Notes: a model not told the origin generated them from the sequence alone. A stretch of DNA of 64,000 nt from Alkalihalobacterium chitinilyticum (GCF_029028005.1 NZ_JAOTPO010000001.1:310001-374000), one strand, 5' to 3'; numbered from the stretch's first letter, positions 1-8,687 are shown. A program made the numbers and translations.

Positions 1-1
1 T

Positions 2-337
2 ATGACACGTTTTAACAATGCAGCTGGTGAGGTTGTCGCTAATCTCTCTCAAGGAATTGTACCACTCGGACAAGGTGCAATGTTCACTGGAATTATCTTA
101 GGTGCTATCACTGTATTTATTATCGACCGCCATTATATCAAAGCAACGATCTTTGCTTTCGTTGCAGCATTATTCTCGTTTGTTGGATTAATGCATGCTC
201 CATCTATAACCATTAATGCCGCTCAAGATTTCACGATTGGCTATATTGCCATTGCTTTGTTCTTTATTTATTGCCATTTCAAAGTTTCAAAGTCAACTAT
301 TCAAAGTCAACCTGAGAAAGAAAAACAAGCCGCATAA
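2..337 (+). CDS. C-terminal part of a membrane permease (NCS2/purine-permease-like), cut by window edge
   Basis: Only the 3' end is in the window, so the ATG at base 2 may be internal. The visible 111 residues hold about three hydrophobic segments (roughly 26-42, 48-66 and 79-94) separated by a short charged loop (DRHYIK), then a hydrophilic Lys/Glu-rich tail. The pattern resembles the C-terminal helices of NCS2-type xanthine/uracil permeases, but no diagnostic motif is visible, so the family is a guess. A strong terminator follows directly, and the downstream carotenoid operon has its own promoter, so the gene is probably not part of that pathway. Confidence 0.45.
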   Translation: MTRFNNAAGEVVANLSQGIVPLGQGAMFTGIILGAITVFIIDRHYIKATIFAFVAALFSFVGLMHAPSITINAAQDFTIGYIAIALFFIYCHFKVSKSTIQSQPEKEKQAA

Positions 338-346
338 TAATGTTAG

Positions 347-377
347 AGAGATAGGTTAAAAAACCTATCTCTTTTTT
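347..377 (+). terminator. Rho-independent terminator
   Basis: A perfect 11-bp stem (AGAGATAGGTT / AACCTATCTCT) with a 4-nt A loop is followed by a T run. It ends the truncated permease gene and insulates the carotenoid operon. Confidence 0.9.
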
Positions 378-387
378 GGCCTTTATA

Positions 388-423
388 ATGTACAAAAGTT
401 ATACAAAAGTTATATAATAAATT
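388..423 (+). promoter_or_regulatory. Carotenoid operon promoter with 11-bp tandem operator repeats
   Basis: TACAAAAGTTA occurs twice in perfect tandem (391-401, 402-412), followed by a partial third unit. The core nTnnACA recurs at 388, 399 and (as ATA) 410, exactly 11 bp apart. A -35-like TGTACA (389-394), an 18-nt spacer and TATAAT (413-418) lie inside the repeats. From memory, tandem 11-bp nTnnACAn units are the operator type of CarH/LitR-family MerR photoreceptors. The same repeat occurs at the opposite carotenoid promoter near 8.53 kb. That these repeats bind a regulator is inference; no such regulator gene is in the window. Confidence 0.65.
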
Positions 424-517
424 AACATAACATATAGGCTACGTGTGACGTACTATCTCTGATTTGAGTTTCAGCTTTAGTTACTATAGCCAAACTTTAA
501 GATTATAGGTGATTAAT

Positions 518-1306
518 ATGAAGACAGAAGAATTTACTTACAGGGTGTTTATTTTTTGGTACGTTGTCGGAATAATTTTATTATCACTTGACGTTCTTCC
601 GCCATGGCTTGACTGGGCCAACGCCGTATTTCTTATTCTTGCAGGCATTCTTGGCGGGATCTATTTTATCCTTCAATATGGTTCTCCATTAGGATGGACA
701 GCAATTGTCGTTATCTTTGTATTTACAATTGTTGCTGAAAGCCTTGGGGTTGAATATGGTCTATTCTTTGGCGATTACTATTACGAGCCTGATTTTGGTG
801 TTCATCTCTTGAATGTTCCAATCACCATTGGTTTTGCCTGGCTCATGGTCATGGCGACAACCCATGTTATCGCAAAAGGGATCGTTCAATCACTTCCATA
901 CAAATGGCTCGTTCTGCTTGTCTATCCTTTGCTTGGAGCAATAGCAGCTGTCATTATGGATTTAGCAATAGACCCCGTTGCTTATCAAGTCAAGCAGTAC
1001 TGGATTTGGATGGGTGATGGAGGCTATTATGGGGTACCTTTTTCAAATTTTGTAGGCTGGTTTATTATTTCTTTTATTCTTCATGTGTTTTTGTACCTTT
1101 TGTTTCATTTAAAACATGTATGGAATAAGAAATCGATTAAACCGTGGGAATTTCGAATGGTTTTACTCTATGTACAAATTATCATCATGTTTGTTGTTAT
1201 AGCTTTAACTGCAAATCTTTGGATGGCTGCATTTTTACCATTGATTCTGATGGCTAAATTACTCGTAATCTATTTTCTGATGAGAGGAGCACGGAAGAAT
1301 GATTGA
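518..1306 (+). CDS. cruF: Carotenoid biosynthesis membrane protein, CruF / COG2324 family (probable carotenoid 1,2-hydratase)
   Basis: A polytopic membrane protein of 262 residues with seven or so hydrophobic helices. It carries the family signature region around residues 70-105: acidic ESLGVEYG, FFGDYYY, then LLNVPITIGFAW. COG2324 members hydrate the end of acyclic carotenoids, which creates a hydroxyl for glycosylation. It is first in a four-gene operon with an acyltransferase, a glycosyltransferase and a CrtP-like enzyme, which fits a 1-hydroxy, glycosylated, acylated C30 pigment. The ATG at 518 is preferred to an in-frame GTG at 509 because AGGTG sits 6 nt upstream of the ATG and that GTG lies within this ribosome binding site. 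Substrate specificity is inferred from neighbours. Confidence 0.8.
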   Translation: MKTEEFTYRVFIFWYVVGIILLSLDVLPPWLDWANAVFLILAGILGGIYFILQYGSPLGWTAIVVIFVFTIVAESLGVEYGLFFGDYYYEPDFGVHLLNVPITIGFAWLMVMATTHVIAKGIVQSLPYKWLVLLVYPLLGAIAAVIMDLAIDPVAYQVKQYWIWMGDGGYYGVPFSNFVGWFIISFILHVFLYLLFHLKHVWNKKSIKPWEFRMVLLYVQIIIMFVVIALTANLWMAAFLPLILMAKLLVIYFLMRGARKND

Positions 1307-2015
1307 AGCCAGAAAAAGCCCGGCCTTTGAAGCCTTATTCTATCAATACAATAAAAAACTACTAAAGAAATCATTTTCACAAATTATGTTACGTAATGAC
1401 TCAGACATTAACCCGGCAAAACCAACCCTTTTTCTGTTAAACCATAGTTCATGGTGGGACGGATTGATTTCTTTTCACTTGGCAAAGACCCTTTTTTCGA
1501 TAGACAGCTACGCGATGATGGAAGAAAAAGGCTTAGTCACCTTTCCTTTTTTTAAAAGACTGGGTGCTTTTTCTATTCACCTCCAAAGTGTAAAAGAAAT
1601 CGTTTCCTCCTTACGTCATGCTGAACAACTATTACTTCAAAATAAAGGCATTTGGATGTTTCCTCAAGGAAAGGAAGAACATTTGGAAAAGAGACCTCTT
1701 TCATTTAAAAATGGCGCTGCTTATCTTATTGAAAAAGTTCCTGCCGTTCAAGTCGTGCCAATTACTTACTACTATACATTTAGCGGTCAGCAATTACCTA
1801 ACTTATATATCCATGCCGGGAAAGAGCTAGTTTTCTCGGGTAAAAGAAATTCAAGAAAGCAATTAACAACATTGTTAGAAGCCATTGTCACCAAACAACT
1901 TGATCAACAACGACATGACGTTATTCACCATCTAACAAATCAGTATAATGTCTTATTAACAGGGAAACGACCTGTTAGTGAACTTTTTAAAGCCCTAAAA
2001 AACGGAAAGCGGTGA
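1299..2015 (+). CDS. PlsC-type lysophospholipid/glycosyl-carotenoid acyltransferase
   Basis: A 238-aa protein of the 1-acyl-glycerol-3-phosphate acyltransferase superfamily. The catalytic HX4D motif appears as NHSSWWDG near residue 50, and the acyl-acceptor motif appears as FPQGKEE near residue 120. It overlaps the upstream gene by 8 nt and has AGGAG before its ATG, which indicates translational coupling. Its position between a carotenoid hydratase and a glycosyltransferase suggests that it acylates the sugar of a glycosylated C30 carotenoid, analogous to CrtO in the staphyloxanthin pathway. A role in phospholipid synthesis cannot be excluded from sequence alone. Confidence 0.78.
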   Translation: MIEARKSPAFEALFYQYNKKLLKKSFSQIMLRNDSDINPAKPTLFLLNHSSWWDGLISFHLAKTLFSIDSYAMMEEKGLVTFPFFKRLGAFSIHLQSVKEIVSSLRHAEQLLLQNKGIWMFPQGKEEHLEKRPLSFKNGAAYLIEKVPAVQVVPITYYYTFSGQQLPNLYIHAGKELVFSGKRNSRKQLTTLLEAIVTKQLDQQRHDVIHHLTNQYNVLLTGKRPVSELFKALKNGKR

Positions 2016-2021
2016 AAACAT

Positions 2022-3128
2022 ATGTTTTATTATGCGATTACCCATTTCATCTTTTTAATATGGACGATAATTAACTCCATGTTTATGCCAAAACTAAAAC
2101 AGAATGTACATTTATCTTACTCCTCGCCTCCTCTTGTTTCGATTTTAATTCCGTTACGAAATGAAGAGCGAAATATTAAGAGATTAGTAGAAAGTTTAAC
2201 ATCGCTTACTTATCAAAAAATCGAAGTGATCTTTCTCGATGATCAGTCTACTGACAACACATATAATCTGCTCATGGAACATACAGAAACACATATTAAC
2301 TTTAAAGTCATTAAAGGTGCTCCACTAGCAAACGGCTGGGCAGGTAAAGTACACGCTTGTAAGCAACTAGGTGAACGGGCTAAAGGTGATTACTTGCTAT
2401 TTCTTGATGCTGATGTCAAAGTACGTCCGACTATTATTGAAAAAACGATTTCAACTATGGAAGTGTATGATGCAGGCTTATTAACGGGATTTCCTAAATT
2501 TCCAACTTCAACACTACTAAGTAAGATTTTAGTTCCGATGCAACATTTTATTGTGCACTTTCATCTCCCAATATTTATCGCCAATCGAACAACATTTCCT
2601 TCTTTTTCGGCTGCACATGGGGCCTTTATGTGTTTTCGTAAAGAGGTCTACCATAAGATCGGCGGACACAGTTCTGTAGCAGCTTCCATTGTCGAAGATG
2701 TTCATTTAGCACGTCATGTAAAAAAGAATGGCCACCGTGTTTTACTTGCTAACCTAACAAATGACGTTTCTTGTTTTATGTACGAAACGAACAAAGAAGT
2801 TTGGAATGGCTTTGTTAAAAACATCTTCGTTGGGTTAGGTCGTTCTATTCCACTCGCTTCCTTGATTATCATCTTCTATAGTATATTTTTTGTTATGCCA
2901 TTGTTCTTCGCAATCGCAGGCATTATCACAAACGAATTATTATATTTGATACCTTACATAATCTTGCTTATTCACAGGGGATTTGTGGATTGGAAAACCC
3001 AACAACGAAACATGCAGTTTCTTTGGATGCCCTTCTCAGCTCTGACGATTATCATTTTATTAATCTACTCTGCTTTTCTAAGTGTTCAAAAAAAGGGCTA
3101 TCGCTGGAAAGGACGTAGCTATACATGA
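2022..3128 (+). CDS. crtQ: Family 2 glycosyltransferase, CrtQ-like (carotenoid glucosyltransferase)
   Basis: A 368-aa membrane-anchored GT2 enzyme with an N-terminal hydrophobic segment, the nucleotide-sugar fold starting at VSILIPLRNEE (about 39-49) and acidic motifs DDQSTD and DADVKV. An EDVHLARH motif near residue 226 corresponds to the catalytic ED region, and two or three C-terminal helices follow. The length is close to that of CrtQ of Staphylococcus. It lies 6 nt after the acyltransferase, and its stop overlaps the next start as ATGA. The probable role is glucosylation of a hydroxylated or carboxylated C30 carotenoid at the membrane. Identity of the acceptor is inferred from the operon. 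Confidence 0.78.
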   Translation: MFYYAITHFIFLIWTIINSMFMPKLKQNVHLSYSSPPLVSILIPLRNEERNIKRLVESLTSLTYQKIEVIFLDDQSTDNTYNLLMEHTETHINFKVIKGAPLANGWAGKVHACKQLGERAKGDYLLFLDADVKVRPTIIEKTISTMEVYDAGLLTGFPKFPTSTLLSKILVPMQHFIVHFHLPIFIANRTTFPSFSAAHGAFMCFRKEVYHKIGGHSSVAASIVEDVHLARHVKKNGHRVLLANLTNDVSCFMYETNKEVWNGFVKNIFVGLGRSIPLASLIIIFYSIFFVMPLFFAIAGIITNELLYLIPYIILLIHRGFVDWKTQQRNMQFLWMPFSALTIIILLIYSAFLSVQKKGYRWKGRSYT

Positions 3129-4600
3129 AGAAAGTTGTCATTATAGGTGGTGGATTGGGCGGGCTGGCAGCAGCCAACCTTCTAGCTTTCAATGGATATA
3201 AAGTCAAACTCTTTGAAAAGAATACACATGTTGGAGGGAAACTTAAACGTATTCAATCTGATGGTTACACATTTGATTTTGGTCCAAATACGATTACTAT
3301 GCCTTCTGTATTTAAAGGCATCATCGAACAAACGGATAAGAAGTCGGAAGACTATTTTCACTTTAAAAAGCTTGATATACACACGAACAACCATTTTTCT
3401 AATGGGACAACGTTCTCTTTCTCAACAGATGCAGACTACATGATTTCACAACTTAACGAAATGGATGTGTTTGGAGCAAAGCATTATAAAAAGTATCTAA
3501 AAGAAGTAACTCGTTTATACGAACTCTCGCAATCTCATTTTTTGCCTAGAACCTTTTCTTCTTTAACTGAATATTTATCTCCAAGTTTAGGAAGAGCATT
3601 CCTTAGTGTACGACCTTTTGAAAGTTTAGATCACTTTCACCGACGATATTTTACGGACCCCAGGGTTCTTCAATCTTTTAATCGTTACGCAACTTACATT
3701 GGTTCGTCACCTTACTTAACACCTGCTACTTTTTCAATGATTGCTCATTTAGAGCTAATCGATGGTGTTTACTATACTTCTGGCGGAAATGCTACCATTG
3801 CGGAAGGACTCGCTAAACGTGCAAAAGAATTAGGGGTTCATATTCATCTTAATCAAGAAGTTATTAAAATTAACATAGATAATCAAGTTGCGACATCTAT
3901 TAAATTAGCAAACGGGGAGACGATAGAAGCAGATGAGGTCATCTTAAATGGAGATTTATTAGCTTCGCTTCCTCAGCTTATTAATGAAAATGACCGTCCC
4001 CGCTTTTCAAATGTTACGATACAAAATGCGGAACCATCCATTTCTGCGTATGTTCTTCTGATCGGACTGAACACTCGTTTGAAAGACCTAATCCATCATC
4101 AAGTGTATTTTAGTCAAAATTATCAAGAAGAATTTAACGAGCTGTTAGTTAAGAAGCAATTACCAAAAGATCCTTCTATTTATATATGTAACTCTTCTTA
4201 TACTGATTTTTCAATGTCACCTAAGGGCGATAATTTATTCATTCTTGTCAATGCACCTCCTTTATCAAGAGATGGTACAACAAATGAAGATTACGAATAC
4301 TACAAAGATGTAATATATCAAAAGTTATCTCGAGCAGGATTAAATATCCGTCCTCACATTGAATATGAACAGCTGATTACTCCACAATCGATTAAACAAG
4401 AATACAATGCGTTCCGCGGGGCGTTATACGGGAGAGCTTCCAATCGAAGAATGGACGCTTTTTTCAGAACACCCAATCGATCCAAAGATATTGCGAATTT
4501 ATATTTTGTTGGGGGCTCCACTCATCCTGGTGGAGGTTCACCTATGGTCGTTATAAGTGGTCAAAACGTTGCAAACTTGATCATTAATCACGATAAATAA
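3125..4600 (+). CDS. crtP: CrtP-like carotenoid oxidase/desaturase (FAD amine-oxidase superfamily)
   Basis: 491 residues with an N-terminal Rossmann FAD motif (GGGLGGLAAA, about 8-17), FDFGPN near residue 54, and a C-terminal FAD-binding segment reading NLYFVGGSTHPGGGSPMV. The C-terminus (FRGALYG, then GGSTHPGGGSPMVVISGQ) is closer to the S. aureus CrtP pattern (NRGAIYG, GGSVNPGGGMPMV) than to CrtN. A terminal-methyl oxidase (CrtP/CrtNb type) is therefore more likely than a polyene desaturase. It is last in the plus-strand operon and is coupled to the glycosyltransferase by ATGA. The assignment rests on remembered motifs and needs an alignment. Confidence 0.72.
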   Translation: MKKVVIIGGGLGGLAAANLLAFNGYKVKLFEKNTHVGGKLKRIQSDGYTFDFGPNTITMPSVFKGIIEQTDKKSEDYFHFKKLDIHTNNHFSNGTTFSFSTDADYMISQLNEMDVFGAKHYKKYLKEVTRLYELSQSHFLPRTFSSLTEYLSPSLGRAFLSVRPFESLDHFHRRYFTDPRVLQSFNRYATYIGSSPYLTPATFSMIAHLELIDGVYYTSGGNATIAEGLAKRAKELGVHIHLNQEVIKINIDNQVATSIKLANGETIEADEVILNGDLLASLPQLINENDRPRFSNVTIQNAEPSISAYVLLIGLNTRLKDLIHHQVYFSQNYQEEFNELLVKKQLPKDPSIYICNSSYTDFSMSPKGDNLFILVNAPPLSRDGTTNEDYEYYKDVIYQKLSRAGLNIRPHIEYEQLITPQSIKQEYNAFRGALYGRASNRRMDAFFRTPNRSKDIANLYFVGGSTHPGGGSPMVVISGQNVANLIINHDK

Positions 4601-4603
4601 AGC

Positions 4604-4638
4604 AACACCCCGTCAATCATCTCTTTTGACGGGGTGTT
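4604..4638. terminator. Hairpin between convergent carotenoid operons
   Basis: A perfect 13-bp stem (AACACCCCGTCAA / TTGACGGGGTGTT) with a 9-nt loop lies between the stops of the CrtP-like gene and crtM. No long T run follows on either strand, but its location and stability fit a shared bidirectional terminator. Confidence 0.7.
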
Positions 4639-4640
4639 AG

Positions 4641-5495
4641 TTATGCTAATGCTTCTTGTGACGTCATGATTTGCTGTAGGAGTTGCCTTTTATCTCCATC
4701 TGAAACATAAGCTCTCGTTGTAAAACAATTATACTTATTTTTTCTAACGGAATTTAGGATGTGTCGGTAAAAATGTAACGCAGCTTTTACCGGAAACCTT
4801 GCATCCATAGGATAGTTCTCTATTGTAGGCAATGCGATATCATACAATTGTTCTGCCCTCGTTGCAATGTCTTCCCATAAACCAATAAAATTATCGTTGA
4901 TTTCACCTTTTATTAGTTCTTCTCTCGTGTAGTTATGTTTTTCCATTAAATCAGCTGGTATATAAACTCTGCCACGCTCTAGATCTTCACCTACATCTCT
5001 TAAGATATTCGTTAACTGCATCGCAAGCCCTAACGATATTGCTCCACTTTTTAAATGTAGATTATTACTAGGGGCTAAGATCGGCAATAGCATTAACCCT
5101 ACTGAACTTGCTACATAATACGAATACTGCTCTAATTGCTCAAGTGATGGATAGTGATGAACTTCAAAATCCATTTCTTGTCCACGGATCATATCAAAAA
5201 AAGGCTCAGCTTCCATCGAATAGCGTTGAAATACATCATTTAGAGCCACCCACATATCATCATTTACTGAAAAGCTCCCTCCCAAAAACAACTCAAACTC
5301 CGTCTTAAAGGCATGAAGCTCCTCTAACGTGCCCCCGTTGTCTACGATATCATCTACACGACGACAAAATGCATAGACTGCCCAAACTGCCTTTCGTTTT
5401 TCACTCGGAAGTACATTAAAAGCTTTTGCAAACGATTTAGAATGTCTTTCTATGACCACTCTACAAGACTCATAAGCTTTTTCTATTTGCTTCAT
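4641..5495 (-). CDS. crtM: Dehydrosqualene synthase CrtM (C30 squalene/phytoene synthase family)
   Basis: 284 aa, the usual size for CrtM. Both Asp-rich prenyl-diphosphate-binding motifs are present: CRRVDDIVD near residues 44-52 and LTNILRDVGEDLERGRVYIP near 163-182. The enzyme condenses two farnesyl diphosphates into dehydrosqualene, the entry step of C30 carotenoids. C30 rather than C40 specificity is inferred from the CrtN/CrtP-type partners and the Bacillaceae context. It is last in the minus operon, 18 nt after crtN, with GAGGAGG before its ATG. Confidence 0.88.
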   Translation of the reverse strand: MKQIEKAYESCRVVIERHSKSFAKAFNVLPSEKRKAVWAVYAFCRRVDDIVDNGGTLEELHAFKTEFELFLGGSFSVNDDMWVALNDVFQRYSMEAEPFFDMIRGQEMDFEVHHYPSLEQLEQYSYYVASSVGLMLLPILAPSNNLHLKSGAISLGLAMQLTNILRDVGEDLERGRVYIPADLMEKHNYTREELIKGEINDNFIGLWEDIATRAEQLYDIALPTIENYPMDARFPVKAALHFYRHILNSVRKNKYNCFTTRAYVSDGDKRQLLQQIMTSQEALA

Positions 5496-5513
5496 TTTTG
5501 TTCCTCCTCTAGG

Positions 5514-6965
5514 TCATGAAGAACGAACAAGTTCTTCATGCAGTAAGTGTTCCGCTAATAATTTTGCACCTTGCATCACGATAGGAATCCCTCCTCCAGG
5601 ATGGACACTTGCACCAACCGCAAACACATTTTCATATGGAGCAATTTTTACTTGCGGACGAAATACTCCAGATTGCTTTAGAGTTGGTGCAATCCCAAAG
5701 CTTCCCCCTTGATATAAGCCGTCTATAAGTGCATCTTTAGGTGTCCGTACTTTTTTCCAAACAATCGATTTTCTTAGACCTTCAAACCCTCTATCTTCAA
5801 CCTCAATGATTACCTTCTCTACATACTCCTCGATGTTATTCCAATCGATGTCTTCATTTGCCGGGACAGGAACAAGTATATATAGAACCCCTTTTCCTTC
5901 TGGTGCCAACGTAGAATCAATGACTGAAGGGTGAAACGTATATATAGAAGGTTTTTCTGGTAAACGTTTATGATTAAACACATCATTCATGTGTTCTTCA
6001 AAATTATCTGTCATAAAATATTGATGAACCGTATTCTTTTCATAAATCCGATCTAGCCCTAAATAGATTAATAGACAAGAAGAAGAAGAGGTATAAGACT
6101 GTTTTTTCTTACGTGACGGAAGAAGCTGCTCCATCATCGGATAATCACCATTCATGACAACCGAGTCAAAAGGGACGTGTTCTCCATTAACACATATACT
6201 TCGACAATTCCCATTAACTATATTCAATGATTGCACCTGATGATCGGTGAAAATTTGTACACCATTTTCCTTTAACTTCTTTTCAAACAAGGAAACAAGA
6301 CTGGCATAGCCTCCCTTGACATACCATACTCCATGGAAATGTTCACTAAAAGGTATAAGTGAATAAAGAGCTGGTGATTGAAACGGTGCTCCGCCGACAT
6401 ACAGAGTTTGGAACGAGAATGCATCTTGGAGTTTTGGATGATTAAAATAACTTTTTGCCTGCTTTCGAACAGATTGATAGGCTTTTAACTTCCAAAGTAT
6501 AGACATGTTATTAAATGTCCAAAAATCTCGTTTATTGATAAAAGGTCTATCTAAAAATGCTTGTTTTCCTTGGTGGAACCTTTCTTCCATATCTGCGAGA
6601 TATTTTTGAAAGTTTTCTTCCTCACCTGGAAAATGCTCACTAATCTCAGTAAGTTGTTTTTCTACGTCACTCCATTTATAAAATTCAACTCCATTTGGAT
6701 ATGCAATTTTATATAAAGGATCACATCGTACCATCTCTAATTCATCTCTGGGAATACCGACTTCATCTAAAATTTGAAAAATCATGTCTGGTAACAGAAC
6801 GATCGTTGGTCCCTCATCTATTTTATAGCCTTCGTGTTCAACAAAAGCCAACCGGCCGCCTAGCTTTTTTTTCTTCTCAAAAATGGTAACGTCATGACCT
6901 TCCTGACTTAAATAAAGAGCAGTAATCATGCCGCCAACGCCACCCCCAATTATTGCTGTTTTCAT
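5514..6965 (-). CDS. crtN: CrtN-type dehydrosqualene desaturase
   Basis: 483 aa with FAD motif GGGVGGMITALYLS near the N-terminus, EGPTIVLLPD near residue 53, and a C-terminal VFAVGASVHPGGGIPIV segment. The middle part (FNNMSILWKLKA, FQTLYVGG, SLIPFSEHFHGVWYVKGG) follows the S. aureus CrtN pattern, so this is the best candidate for the stepwise desaturase that makes 4,4'-diaponeurosporene or diapolycopene. Its start overlaps the upstream paralogue by 4 nt (ATGA), and crtM follows. Membrane association is expected for this family. Confidence 0.82.
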   Translation of the reverse strand: MKTAIIGGGVGGMITALYLSQEGHDVTIFEKKKKLGGRLAFVEHEGYKIDEGPTIVLLPDMIFQILDEVGIPRDELEMVRCDPLYKIAYPNGVEFYKWSDVEKQLTEISEHFPGEEENFQKYLADMEERFHQGKQAFLDRPFINKRDFWTFNNMSILWKLKAYQSVRKQAKSYFNHPKLQDAFSFQTLYVGGAPFQSPALYSLIPFSEHFHGVWYVKGGYASLVSLFEKKLKENGVQIFTDHQVQSLNIVNGNCRSICVNGEHVPFDSVVMNGDYPMMEQLLPSRKKKQSYTSSSSCLLIYLGLDRIYEKNTVHQYFMTDNFEEHMNDVFNHKRLPEKPSIYTFHPSVIDSTLAPEGKGVLYILVPVPANEDIDWNNIEEYVEKVIIEVEDRGFEGLRKSIVWKKVRTPKDALIDGLYQGGSFGIAPTLKQSGVFRPQVKIAPYENVFAVGASVHPGGGIPIVMQGAKLLAEHLLHEELVRSS

Positions 6966-8497
6966 TGGGCACCCCTCATTCCTGTTCGTTCTTCAAAGGT
7001 TGGATGAACAGTCATCGTTTTATTTTCTTGTAAAATACTATTTGCAGTTATACGGGCTGATTCAAAAATCGTCGGCAAGCCACTTCCAGGATGAGTTCCT
7101 CCACCTACTAACCAGCAATTCTTTAACTCTTGGAATTTATTATGTGGTCGGAAATACATCATTTGTTTTAAGCGATGTGATAAGTTAAACGTTGCACCTT
7201 CATAGACGAATAGATCTTTCTCCCATTGAAGAGGCGTAATCATTTTCTCTACTTCGATGTTCTCTTGCAGACCTTTAAATTCCGTACGACTTTCAATTTG
7301 CTCCAGTACGAGTTGGCGAAACTCGCTTTGATGTTTCTCCCATTCAATTAAACTCGTATTATTTGGAACTGGTGCTAATATATAAAGTGCCGATTTTCCT
7401 TCTGGCGCAAGCGTCGGATCTGTAACACATGCATTTTGAATATAAATAGACGGATTATCGGAAAGTACCTTAGTCTTTGTAATTTCTTCTACATTCTTTT
7501 TGTAATCATCCGCAAATACAATGGTATGGTGTGGTAATTTGAACTCTTTATTGACTCCCAAATACAGCATAAACGTAGAACACGAATAATCTTTTTTCTT
7601 TAACTGTTGTTTTGAGTAGGATTTTAATAATCCATCATCCAATAAATGGGTCATTGCATGGGCAAAGTCGGCATTCACAATAACATCATCACAATGTACC
7701 TTTTCCCCATCCTCTAACAAAACACCGGTAATTTCTCTATCTTTCGTTAATAGTTTTTTTACTCCAACACCAGTTACTACTTCTCCTCCATATTCTTTAA
7801 TCACTTTAGCCATTGCCTTAGGGATTTGATTCAGCCCGCCTAGCGGGTGGAACACACCATATTTATGTTCCATATAAGATAAAATACTAAACGCCCCTGG
7901 ACATTCCCATGGTGACATCCCTAAATATTTTGATTGAAAAGTAAACGCTAATTTAAGTTTTTCATCTGTAAAAAAGTCTCCAAGTACGTCGTATAAAGAC
8001 CTTCCCAATGAAAGTTGCGGTAACGCTCTTAAAGTTCTTAAGCGAAAATAATCCAATAAAGAACTATGACGATTTTGAAGAAGCGGCATAAGTGCGTCTA
8101 GTTTCTTATCCGAATGCTTCATAAAGCGTTCATACCCTTCACCATTGCCTGGGAACAGTTCTTCGATTTTCTTTCTCGTTTCAGGAACGTTCCTAGAAGG
8201 TGAGAAAATGACGTCAGAAAATCTAAGCTCATACATTGGATCCAATTCCACTAGAGATAGATAATCCTCAAGCTTTTTCCCTGCCGCTTCAAACAACTCC
8301 TCTAATATGTGCGGCATACTTAAAAAGGTTGGACCTAAATCAAATGTATAATCATCTAATTGAAATGAAGATGTTCTCCCTCCTACATAAGGCTGTTTCT
8401 CAAACACTGTTACTTTATATCCTTGACTAACGAGCAGCATTGCAGCAGCCAATCCTCCTGGCCCTGCTCCAACAACAACAATATGCTTTCGAGCCAT
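6962..8497 (-). CDS. Third CrtN/CrtI-family carotenoid desaturase or oxygenase
   Basis: 511 aa with a complete FAD Rossmann motif (GAGPGGLAAAMLL), FDLGPTFLSMP near residue 53, and a C-terminal WLVGGGTHPGSGLPTIFES segment typical of CrtI/CrtN enzymes. It is the first gene of the minus operon, has TGGAGGTG before its ATG and is coupled to crtN. Bacillaceae C30 clusters commonly carry three such paralogues (Na, Nb, Nc), of which one desaturates and others oxidise terminal groups. The motifs here do not decide which step it performs. A further desaturation (3,4-dehydro) next to a CruF-type hydration is one plausible role. Confidence 0.75.
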   Translation of the reverse strand: MARKHIVVVGAGPGGLAAAMLLVSQGYKVTVFEKQPYVGGRTSSFQLDDYTFDLGPTFLSMPHILEELFEAAGKKLEDYLSLVELDPMYELRFSDVIFSPSRNVPETRKKIEELFPGNGEGYERFMKHSDKKLDALMPLLQNRHSSLLDYFRLRTLRALPQLSLGRSLYDVLGDFFTDEKLKLAFTFQSKYLGMSPWECPGAFSILSYMEHKYGVFHPLGGLNQIPKAMAKVIKEYGGEVVTGVGVKKLLTKDREITGVLLEDGEKVHCDDVIVNADFAHAMTHLLDDGLLKSYSKQQLKKKDYSCSTFMLYLGVNKEFKLPHHTIVFADDYKKNVEEITKTKVLSDNPSIYIQNACVTDPTLAPEGKSALYILAPVPNNTSLIEWEKHQSEFRQLVLEQIESRTEFKGLQENIEVEKMITPLQWEKDLFVYEGATFNLSHRLKQMMYFRPHNKFQELKNCWLVGGGTHPGSGLPTIFESARITANSILQENKTMTVHPTFEERTGMRGAQ

Positions 8498-8519
8498 TTT
8501 ACACCTCCACTATTAATCA

Positions 8520-8577
8520 CACAAAAGTTATACAATAGTTATACAAATAGTATATTCGATAAACAAAAATTGTTCAA
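8520..8577 (-). promoter_or_regulatory. crt minus-operon promoter with 11-bp operator repeats
   Basis: Read on the minus strand, TTGAAC (8577-8572), a 17-nt spacer and TATACT (8554-8549) form a sigma-A promoter. Immediately downstream, read on the plus strand, CACAAAAGTTA, TACAATAGTTA and TACAAATAGTA run in tandem with ACA at 8521, 8532 and 8543, again 11 bp apart. The unit is nearly identical to the one before cruF, so a shared trans-acting regulator is likely. Placement over and after the -10 fits repression. Confidence 0.6.
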
Positions 8578-8593
8578 ATATAAAAACAAAAAA

Positions 8594-8620
8594 AAATAAA
8601 ACTTACAATAAGTTTTATTT
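8594..8620. terminator. AT-rich symmetrical hairpin
   Basis: AAATAAAACTTA / TAAGTTTTATTT with a 3-nt loop, flanked by A and T runs, so it could act in either direction. It lies between the purine permease gene and the crt minus promoter and probably backs up the stronger terminator just upstream. Confidence 0.55.
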
Positions 8621-8647
8621 TTTAGCGGATTATCTATTTAACTATGT

Positions 8648-8677
8648 TAAAAGAGACGCCTAATACTAAGCGCCTCT
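8648..8677 (-). terminator. Terminator of the purine permease gene
   Basis: On the minus strand AGAGGCGC and GCGTCTCT (one G-U pair) enclose a 10-nt loop and run into TTTT. It lies 11 nt after the permease stop. Confidence 0.75.
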
Positions 8678-8687
8678 GCAAACGATA

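Noticed and set aside
509-517. GTG start for the CruF-like gene
   Set aside because: The GTG lies inside the ribosome binding site that serves the ATG at 518.
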